DNA of 64,000 nt, taken from assembly GCF_003362725.1 (NCBI RefSeq), contig NZ_QKTV01000003.1:248001-312000 (forward strand), read 5' to 3'. Both the position numbers and the translations under genes were made by a program. This document shows positions 58,139 to 64,000 of this stretch, piece after piece. The stretch's first letter is position 1. Every line of letters starts with the position of its first letter. The notes below the pieces were generated by a model. It saw only the letters and a program-made list of their open reading frames with translations. It did no database searches and had not been told where the DNA came from. The DNA is from Winogradskyella aurantiaca. GTDB lineage: Bacteria; Bacteroidota; Bacteroidia; Flavobacteriales; Flavobacteriaceae.

Positions 58139-58726
58139 TTAGGCCCCTAGTGTTTTCAATAGTTTCAGGTGAATTTCATTAACCTTTTTCTCAGTTTCAA
58201 CAAGAGAGTCATTGGTAATCACAAAGTCAGATTGAGAAATCTTTTTATCATCGGACCACTGCTTATCCATAACATCCTGTACCATTTGCCTTGTGATACC
58301 AGGCCGCGTAAGGACCCGCTTTATTCGTTTTTCCTTATCGGCCACAACGGTAATTATAAAATCATATTGCTGCGTTAATCCTTCTTCAAAAATAATAGCA
58401 GCTTCCTTTAAAATATAGGGAGAATCTTGATTCTCGAGCCATGATTTAAAGTGATGCCCAACCTGAGGGTGTACAATATTATTAACCTTATGCCTGATTT
58501 CATCATTATTAAAAATAGCTGACCGGATAAGCGCTCTATTTAATTGCCCTTTAGTGTATACTTGATCACCAAAAAGTGAAATGAGTTGGGATTTAATCGG
58601 TTCTTTTAGCATCAACTTTTTCGCTTCATCATCTGCATTGTAAATTGGAACGCCTAATTTTTTAAACATTTCTGAAACTGTGGTTTTACCACTTCCAATC
58701 CCACCAGTTATTCCAACGATCGTCAT
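58139..58726 (-). CDS. coaE: Dephospho-CoA kinase
   Basis: 195 residues, the usual CoaE length. It phosphorylates dephospho-CoA in the last step of CoA synthesis. Walker A is VGITGGIGSGKTTVSEMF; further features are GVPIYNADDEAKKLM, VHPQVGHHF, EAAIIFEEGL (the lid/substrate region) and RITRQMVQDVMDKQWSDDKK-like C-terminal helices (here PGITRQMV and DVMDKQWSDD). It follows the YbbR-like gene with a 1-bp gap, so the two are almost certainly co-transcribed. Confidence 0.94.
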   Translation of the reverse strand: MTIVGITGGIGSGKTTVSEMFKKLGVPIYNADDEAKKLMLKEPIKSQLISLFGDQVYTKGQLNRALIRSAIFNNDEIRHKVNNIVHPQVGHHFKSWLENQDSPYILKEAAIIFEEGLTQQYDFIITVVADKEKRIKRVLTRPGITRQMVQDVMDKQWSDDKKISQSDFVITNDSLVETEKKVNEIHLKLLKTLGA

Positions 58727-58727
58727 C

Positions 58728-59696
58728 TTACAAAAAAATAAAGTCTATTCGATTTGCCTTGATTCTCGCAGATTTTACAAATTCTGACTGAACTTTTAAT
58801 TCAGGATCCAAATAAAATTCCCCAGTTTTTTTATAATCCTGAAAATCACAAAAAACTTCAAAGGATTCTTCAGTTATAGAACTGAAACGATCAAGGTCGA
58901 CATAGTAAACAACACTAACCTCTTTAGGAAAAAAATTGATTGTTACATCAGGTGGCACATTCAGTAACTGTACTTTTACAGAAACTTCACCCTCTGTGAA
59001 ACGACGGATATGGCCACTTAATTCAACGCTATTAAACTCCAAGGTGACTTCCTGTTGATTAGGATTTAATAATGCCACTGAAGAAGAGAAGTCCGCTTTC
59101 AGATCTTGAAATGAAAAGAATTCTGTTGAAATTTTTGAAATACTATCAATACTATGCTTCGGCCCAATTACAATTACGGAGTCTTTTGAACTTTCAATTT
59201 CACCCAGCATGTCAAATCCAAGGGCAAAGCTCAGTTTTGAATCGATTCTAATAGGTACCTGCTTAGAATCGAGCTGGTCATATTTAAAATATAGCGTATC
59301 CAGCTTAGTTTCCACTATTTGAAAGGACTCTGGGAGTTTATCTCTTAAATTTTTAAATCCAGGACCATGGCTCCAGAGGTAACTACTATCATTAATCTTT
59401 ATCAAATCATCTTTAATACTTAAAACTATAGGGTCCGGATTTTTAAAGGTCAAGGAGAAAAAGTTAAAACCTGTACTCTTAATTCTAGTGTTAAAGATAA
59501 AAGTAGAGTCATGCCGTAACTGAATATCCTTAGGTATATCGGTTATTTCAATATTAAACTTGACGTCTTCAACTGTACTTTCAGATAACTTGCTCAGCAT
59601 TAGAAAAATAAAACCCGCAAGAAGAAAAAACCCAAATTGTTTTAGATTAATTCCTTTCAAAAGGCGTTTGGCCAGATCTTTTAATGCTGATCTCAT
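58728..59696 (-). CDS. YbbR/CdaR-like membrane protein
   Basis: 322 residues. One N-terminal membrane helix (about 20-38, FGFFLLAGFIFLMLSKLS) is followed by YbbR-type repeats on the outside: DIPKDIQLRHDSTFIFNTRI, IRIDSKLSFALGFDM, VIVIGPKHSIDSI and VQLLNVPPDVTINFFPKEVS. In Bacillus, CdaR regulates the diadenylate cyclase CdaA; no cyclase gene is next to it here, so the role is uncertain. Its start overlaps the end of the glycosyltransferase gene by 4 bp (ATGA-type overlap), and coaE follows by 1 bp. Confidence 0.8.
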   Translation of the reverse strand: MRSALKDLAKRLLKGINLKQFGFFLLAGFIFLMLSKLSESTVEDVKFNIEITDIPKDIQLRHDSTFIFNTRIKSTGFNFFSLTFKNPDPIVLSIKDDLIKINDSSYLWSHGPGFKNLRDKLPESFQIVETKLDTLYFKYDQLDSKQVPIRIDSKLSFALGFDMLGEIESSKDSVIVIGPKHSIDSISKISTEFFSFQDLKADFSSSVALLNPNQQEVTLEFNSVELSGHIRRFTEGEVSVKVQLLNVPPDVTINFFPKEVSVVYYVDLDRFSSITEESFEVFCDFQDYKKTGEFYLDPELKVQSEFVKSARIKANRIDFIFL

Positions 59697-60697
59697 TTAA
59701 AAAACAGTTTTGGAAACAAGTCTTCCGCTGATTTAGTAGGATTCATTGTCAATATAAGAGTATTCTTTAAAAACCCATAACCATAGCCACAAAACTGCAC
59801 GAGTATGGCGAAAACCGACATTATTGCAACTTTAGTAGATTTTGTCTTAAAAAACGAATGAAGCAGCACTAAAGCTAAATAAAAGAGGTAAAGAATAATT
59901 AGATACGGAATGCCAAAAACCAACAATACGAAAGAGCTAATGAAGCCAAGGAGAAACAATGAGGGAAACCAAAAAGTTAGCGATATGTAATTGGGATGCC
60001 ATCTATTGAGTATGGGCCTAACTGAACCAAATTTATAGACTTGTCTATAAAACAAAGTCCAGCTAATTCTCCGTTTATGATAGACAACCGCACTTGGAAT
60101 AAATCCAGTTTTAAAACCAGAATCCCATAATCGAAATACTAAATCAGGATCCTCGCCAGGATGAATTTTTCCAAACCCATTAGTCGCTTGAAAGGCTTCT
60201 CTACTTAAACCCAGATTAAAACTTCTCGGTTGATAGTGTTTTTTATTGGAATTACCTCGTATCCCTCCAGTAGTAAGTAGCGATGTCATACTATAGTCAA
60301 TGGCTTTCTGTAAATTGGTGAAACTGTCATCCGCTGCATCCGGTCCACCAAAACAATCCAAATAGTTTTCACTTAAATATGTATCCACCTCAACAAGATA
60401 GTCTCGGTGCAAAATAACATCGGAATCAAGAATTATAAAGTATCCTGAACTAGCTTTACTCATTCCGTAATTTCTTGAGTTCCCAGGGCCTGAATTTGGT
60501 TTAAGAAAATAACTAATATTTAACCGATCCCTGTAGCCCTCAACAATAGCTTCACAAGGAATAGAGGAGCCATCCTCCACCACAATAATCTCAAAGGGTA
60601 TGGCCCCAGTAAGTTGAGAAGCAGAATCGAGTAGCTCTTTTATCTCAAGAGGTCTATTATAAACAGGAATAACAAATGAATACTTAGGTAATGGCAT
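59693..60697 (-). CDS. Family 2 glycosyltransferase with C-terminal membrane helices
   Basis: 334 residues from the ATG at 60697 (MPLPKYSFVIPVYNRPLEIK); a longer start at 60721 is possible but unlikely. The GT-A domain has FEIIVVEDGSS, the metal-binding DxD (ILDSDVILHRDY), and HPGEDPDLVFRLWDSGFKTG, the acceptor-side ED motif. Two or three membrane helices follow (about 235-315). It transfers sugar from a nucleotide sugar to an unknown acceptor, probably at the inner membrane. It is the first gene of a three-gene operon with ybbR-like and coaE. Confidence 0.9.
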   Translation of the reverse strand: MPLPKYSFVIPVYNRPLEIKELLDSASQLTGAIPFEIIVVEDGSSIPCEAIVEGYRDRLNISYFLKPNSGPGNSRNYGMSKASSGYFIILDSDVILHRDYLVEVDTYLSENYLDCFGGPDAADDSFTNLQKAIDYSMTSLLTTGGIRGNSNKKHYQPRSFNLGLSREAFQATNGFGKIHPGEDPDLVFRLWDSGFKTGFIPSAVVYHKRRISWTLFYRQVYKFGSVRPILNRWHPNYISLTFWFPSLFLLGFISSFVLLVFGIPYLIILYLFYLALVLLHSFFKTKSTKVAIMSVFAILVQFCGYGYGFLKNTLILTMNPTKSAEDLFPKLFFK

Positions 60698-60718
60698 CAA
60701 ACAAATGTAGCTAAAGCC

Positions 60719-60757
60719 CAAAAAAAAACCATCCTTTCATTGACAAAAGGATGGTTT
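60719..60757 (-). terminator. Terminator of the 665-residue T9SS cargo gene
   Basis: AAACCATCCTTT (60726-60737) and AAAGGATGGTTT (60746-60757) form a perfect 12-bp stem. On the minus strand it is followed by at least eight T. It sits 23 bp after the stop at 60780. Confidence 0.9.
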
Positions 60758-60779
60758 AAAAAACTCCTTTGAGTAAAAA

Positions 60780-62777
60780 CTAGTTTTTAATAATACGGAT
60801 TGTTCTATTCATTTCCCCTTGGTTAATTTGAACGAAATATGCCCCATTTTCAACTTTTGATAGATCCAATTCTGGATTTATTTGGTTAGGTTCTGTCTCC
60901 GAAATAATTTGACCGAGCATATTATAAACAATAATCTTACTAACAATATCGCTAGTTTGGAAATAAACCTTACCATCAGTTGGGTTTGGATAATAGGCAA
61001 TATCTAACTGATTAAATTCATCATTAGATAACGAATTTGACGTCAAGGAAAAATTATCCATAAAGAAATCAGTATCTGCATTACTAGTATCAGAAAATGC
61101 ATAAAAAGCGAACTGCACTTCACTTCCATAGCTGGACAATTCAATCTCTTCTGCAGCCTCCCTGGTAGCACCTATACTTGAATTCTCATCCCAGCGACGT
61201 AACTCAGCCCAGTTTACACCATCATCTTGAGTCACAAGAAGTGCCACATAATCATCAGGTCCAAGCACCGTTGCATTTGTTGTGTTCCAATCAACCAAAG
61301 CAATATCAAAGTTTAAGAAATACGTTCCTCCGGAAAGATCAAATACTGGTGAAATTAAATATTCATCTGTTGTTGTACCGAAGATGTTAACTTTTGCTGC
61401 CAATCCATTAGGGTGTCCAGGATCATTCCCAAAATCATCAGATTGCCAACTTGAGCTACTACCATCAGGAAATCCAAATGGCCCATCTGCTTCAAACCAG
61501 CCCCCTGGAAATGCTGAGAAATCGGATACAAAATCAGGAACAATTGGATCTACAGGTTCAGCACATTCGACTGTTATTCCTATAACCCCAGTTGTTTCAT
61601 CATCTGTAAAATAATGGGCTATATAAACATAATATGTTTCATTTTCTACAGTCTCAAAAGTATATGATTCTGCCCCCAACGACGCATCTATACAAGCTTC
61701 GTTAACCAATGCACCACATTGTCCTACTGCAATTCCCATTTCGTGATCAAATGAGGCTGTAGATGTCACTGTAACATTAAGTCCAGTACCTGTAAATGTA
61801 TACCATAGTCCATTCACTCCTAAGCCACATCCAATATCTTCATAAGTACCATCAGAACCCGCTGAGTTGCCTTCAAGAGTCTCTCCACACTCTATGGTCT
61901 GAGCCTCGGCACAAGAGGTGTTAGTTGAAGGCTCAGGAGGATTTTCAGTTGTAAAACTCCAAATAGGGCATGGACCTGTGGCAGCGCCCCCAGCATTACT
62001 TGGTATAACACGCCAAAAATACTCGGTTCCTAAATCAAGATTAATTAAATCTATGGAATTAGTTCCCACTGTCGTCGTGAATAAATCTAAAGATTGGTCA
62101 AGTCCAAATGACACCTCATAAGCTGTAGGTGCATCACCAGAATTAGATGGATCCCAACTTAGTGTGATTTCTCCATCAGGGATTAATACGTCAACTGCAT
62201 CATCTGCTGGTGTAGGGTTAATTGCACATTCTGGCGCTTCAACATCACCTATTAAATTAACATCGTCTATGTACCAATTATCACCAAAATCATTAGTCAT
62301 TTTAAAGGCTAAATAGATGGCCGTATCGTTATACGCACTGAGATCCACATAATAAGGTGCAAAAGAAAATGGAACATCTACTTCAGTCTGCGTATCAACA
62401 ACAACAAAGGTTTCAATATCCGTTTGCGATGATGTTGAAACAAGTATTTCATACACATTACCATAGTCAGCTCCATATGATTGATGTTGAAAAAACTCTA
62501 GAATATTTGTAGCTGAAGTAGGGGTAAACTCAGGTGTTACCAACCAGTCTTCCGCCAAAACAAAATCACTGTATCGTACAAAGGCAGAATAATCACCCGT
62601 ATTAGCGTCAGCATCAGTTCGTTCCCAATCATAGTCAACCCCAGCATCATCTAGACCTCTAAAAGTAGCCCAGCCAGTTGGTGGGACAGCTTCTTCAAAA
62701 CTTTCAGGGAATTGTGCAAAAGATGAAGAGACCACTAAAGCGCATAAAATAAATGTTAATAGCGTAGTTTTTTTCAT
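60780..62777 (-). CDS. T9SS-secreted multidomain protein (choice-of-anchor J, Fn3-like)
   Basis: 665 residues. Signal peptide MKKTTLLTFILCALVVSSSF-AQ. Residues about 25-180 form a choice-of-anchor/MAM-like domain (SFEEAVPPTGWATFRGLDDA, EDWLVTPEFTP, NWYIDDVNLIGD). About 190-285 is a fibronectin type III domain (WDPSNSGDAPTAYEVSFGLD, GTEYFWRVIPSN). A second lectin-like region at about 420-585 repeats the TxSSSWQSDDF/NFSL layout. The last 75 residues are a type IX secretion sorting domain (YYPNPTDGKVYFQTSDIVSK, NGAYFVQINQGEMNRTIRII). It is therefore exported and likely surface-attached or released. The next gene upstream is another T9SS substrate. Confidence 0.9.
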   Translation of the reverse strand: MKKTTLLTFILCALVVSSSFAQFPESFEEAVPPTGWATFRGLDDAGVDYDWERTDADANTGDYSAFVRYSDFVLAEDWLVTPEFTPTSATNILEFFQHQSYGADYGNVYEILVSTSSQTDIETFVVVDTQTEVDVPFSFAPYYVDLSAYNDTAIYLAFKMTNDFGDNWYIDDVNLIGDVEAPECAINPTPADDAVDVLIPDGEITLSWDPSNSGDAPTAYEVSFGLDQSLDLFTTTVGTNSIDLINLDLGTEYFWRVIPSNAGGAATGPCPIWSFTTENPPEPSTNTSCAEAQTIECGETLEGNSAGSDGTYEDIGCGLGVNGLWYTFTGTGLNVTVTSTASFDHEMGIAVGQCGALVNEACIDASLGAESYTFETVENETYYVYIAHYFTDDETTGVIGITVECAEPVDPIVPDFVSDFSAFPGGWFEADGPFGFPDGSSSSWQSDDFGNDPGHPNGLAAKVNIFGTTTDEYLISPVFDLSGGTYFLNFDIALVDWNTTNATVLGPDDYVALLVTQDDGVNWAELRRWDENSSIGATREAAEEIELSSYGSEVQFAFYAFSDTSNADTDFFMDNFSLTSNSLSNDEFNQLDIAYYPNPTDGKVYFQTSDIVSKIIVYNMLGQIISETEPNQINPELDLSKVENGAYFVQINQGEMNRTIRIIKN

Positions 62778-62943
62778 ATTATTCGGATTTTAAGTTAGCT
62801 AAACCTTAAAAGTATGCCTTAGGCGGACAATTACTAATCAATAAGCCTGTAATTCGACAAACGAACATTTTCTTCGATGAAATAAATGCTTCTTTTTAAC
62901 AGAAAAACTGAAGATTATTGGGTTATTAAAAAAATATGTTGAA

Positions 62944-62983
62944 ATAAACTTAGTTTATAGAGTAATAATTAAGAATATTCTTA
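62944..62983. repeat. Pair of AT-rich palindromes between the T9SS genes
   Basis: ATAAACT-T-AGTTTAT (62944-62958) and the perfect 14-bp palindrome TAAGAATATTCTTA (62970-62983), immediately after the stop of the second T9SS gene. They may be part of a weak terminator or an operator for the gene at 62777. There is no T-run of terminator length. The remaining 62778-62943 shows no gene. Confidence 0.4.
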
Positions 62984-62984
62984 G

Positions 62985-64000
62985 TTAGTATTTGACTATT
63001 TTCTTGGTTACCTTAGATCTATCACCAAAATCAAATACCGCCAAATAAACTCCACTATTCAACTGGTCTAACTGCAATTCATTTAACCCCGCATTAACTT
63101 TAAGCCTTTTAATTAATTGTCCAACACCGTTAAAAAGAAACAAATCTGCTTCTTCCGCATTAACTTCAACAGTCACTTTATCACGAACAATTGTTGGATA
63201 AAGACTAATATAACTTAAGCTAAAATTCTCATCCATAGATAAACTAGCACCTTCCACAATGTTAATCTTTTGATTTACCTCAACATGGTTAAGTATATCT
63301 TCAATACCACTTGGCCAATTTACCTTTACATAATCAATGCTACTTGCATCCCCAACCCCAAATTGCTCTACGAAGGAGTGTTGTGACAAATATCCCTCAC
63401 CACACATGACATGACGGTATTGTACTTGTCCATTAGCCGAAATTTCTATTCGGGCTCCTATACCATCAATATTACTCTCTGTTCCAATAAGATTTAACTT
63501 TAAATAATTTCCCTGCTCAGCATTCTTATTTTCCCAAACACAAGGAATGTCATTGTTATTATTAAGAACAATGATATCTAACAGACCGTCATTATTGATA
63601 TCGCCTACTGCATTACCATAACTCACATGATTATCTCCTTCAAATCCCATTTGAGTATTTTGCACAAACTCAAGGTTACCAATATTTTCATACAGAGCAA
63701 AGGAGGGGTAATCCATGACAGTCCCATCATAAGAGCTACTCACATAAAGGTCCATATCCCCATCATTCTCCACGTCAATAAATGATGCCCCCCAGGCAAA
63801 TCCGTAAAACATAGTGCCTGCAGTTTCAGAAACATTTTCAAAAGTCTCATTCGTTTCATTTTTGAAAAGGGCATTCCCCAAAAAGGGCGTACTCACATGC
63901 TCGGGTGTGTTAGTAACATACATATCAAAATAACCGTCGCTGTTAAAGTCATCAACAGTAACAGTCATCGCATCCATTACTACACCAGTATTTGATTCTT
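62985..64000 (-). CDS. CRTAC1/ASPIC-UnbV-type FG-GAP repeat protein, T9SS substrate (5' part outside window)
   Basis: At least 338 residues; the frame stays open to the window end (ESNTGVVMDAM...), so the N terminus with signal peptide is missing. FG-GAP/VCBS repeats with calcium-type loops: DDFNSDGYFDMYVTN, IDVENDGDMDLYVSS, GDINNDGLLDIIVLN. They are followed by an ASPIC/UnbV domain (GNYLKLNLIGTESNIDGIGA, EGYLSQHSFVEQFGVGDASS) as in CRTAC1 proteins. The final 75 residues are a type IX secretion sorting domain (ISLYPTIVRDKVTVEVNAEE, GVYLAVFDFGDRSKVTKKIV). These are exported; CRTAC1-like proteins bind calcium and glycans. Confidence 0.88.
   Translation of the reverse strand, partial: ESNTGVVMDAMTVTVDDFNSDGYFDMYVTNTPEHVSTPFLGNALFKNETNETFENVSETAGTMFYGFAWGASFIDVENDGDMDLYVSSSYDGTVMDYPSFALYENIGNLEFVQNTQMGFEGDNHVSYGNAVGDINNDGLLDIIVLNNNNDIPCVWENKNAEQGNYLKLNLIGTESNIDGIGARIEISANGQVQYRHVMCGEGYLSQHSFVEQFGVGDASSIDYVKVNWPSGIEDILNHVEVNQKINIVEGASLSMDENFSLSYISLYPTIVRDKVTVEVNAEEADLFLFNGVGQLIKRLKVNAGLNELQLDQLNSGVYLAVFDFGDRSKVTKKIVKY

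Noticed and set aside
40851-62885. A shared 12-mer TTCGATGAAATA at about 40851 and 62873
   Set aside because: Shared 12-mers are expected by chance many times in 64 kb of AT-rich DNA; the flanks do not match.

Overview
The window is an AT-rich (roughly 60% A+T) piece of chromosome from a member of the Bacteroidota, most likely Flavobacteriaceae. The evidence is direct: promoters of the TTG-N19-TAnnTTTG type typical of this phylum instead of E. coli -35/-10 boxes, few Shine-Dalgarno sequences, two type IX secretion substrates with C-terminal sorting domains, a bacillithiol-type YtxJ protein, DUF4421, DUF4174, DUF6503 and SYLF proteins, and many small lipoproteins. I saw no prophage, insertion sequence, CRISPR array, integron, tRNA or rRNA. 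The region looks like ordinary core and accessory chromosome, and I did not find a clear-cut new defence or mobile system.

Layout. 1-3100: an Lrp/AsnC regulator (cut by the window edge) divergent from a methionine-gamma-lyase-type enzyme and an NhaC-superfamily transporter, possibly one amino-acid catabolism and transport module. 3229-9227: envelope genes (PagL-like barrel, AsmA-like giant, DUF4421, small helical exported protein). 9282-12033: katG followed by an ankyrin gene, with a strong hairpin between them. 12314-16947: small conserved or stress proteins and membrane proteins. 17091-24409: lipoprotein amidohydrolase, MBL hydrolase, DUF4174, SYLF, a frameshifted NTF2-like gene, AI-2E permease, SGNH hydrolase and an ABC-F protein. 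24551-32162: thioredoxin-fold lipoprotein, transaldolase, SDR, the SRP RNA gene with a textbook promoter, glutamine cyclotransferase, thioesterase and surface proteins. 32212-39742: glyA, fumarylacetoacetase, long-chain acyl-CoA ligase, ytxJ and clpB. 39904-46026: TraB/GumN, deoC-deoD with a two-domain histidine phosphatase, DUF6503, smpB, NTF2-like, DUF2927. 46134-55746: S15-type peptidase, pcm, a run of housekeeping enzymes (oxidoreductase, 3-hydroxyacyl-CoA dehydrogenase, DUF1015, YggS), an exonuclease/GIY-YIG fusion, a voltage-gated K+ channel and miaA. 55778-60697: a two-component system and the coaE-ybbR-GT2 operon. 60780-64000: two T9SS cargo proteins, the second running off the end.

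What stands out: two genes whose only plausible start is ATT (29782 and 52547), both positioned exactly where homologous proteins would be expected to have ATG; a broken NTF2-like gene; the katG-ank hairpin; a lumazine-binding-like/histidine-phosphatase fusion; an ABC-F protein with one degenerate P-loop; and a thioredoxin-fold lipoprotein without its CxxC. Several starts were moved downstream or upstream because signal peptides, a terminator or a promoter box rule out the longest reading frame; these are explained in each entry.
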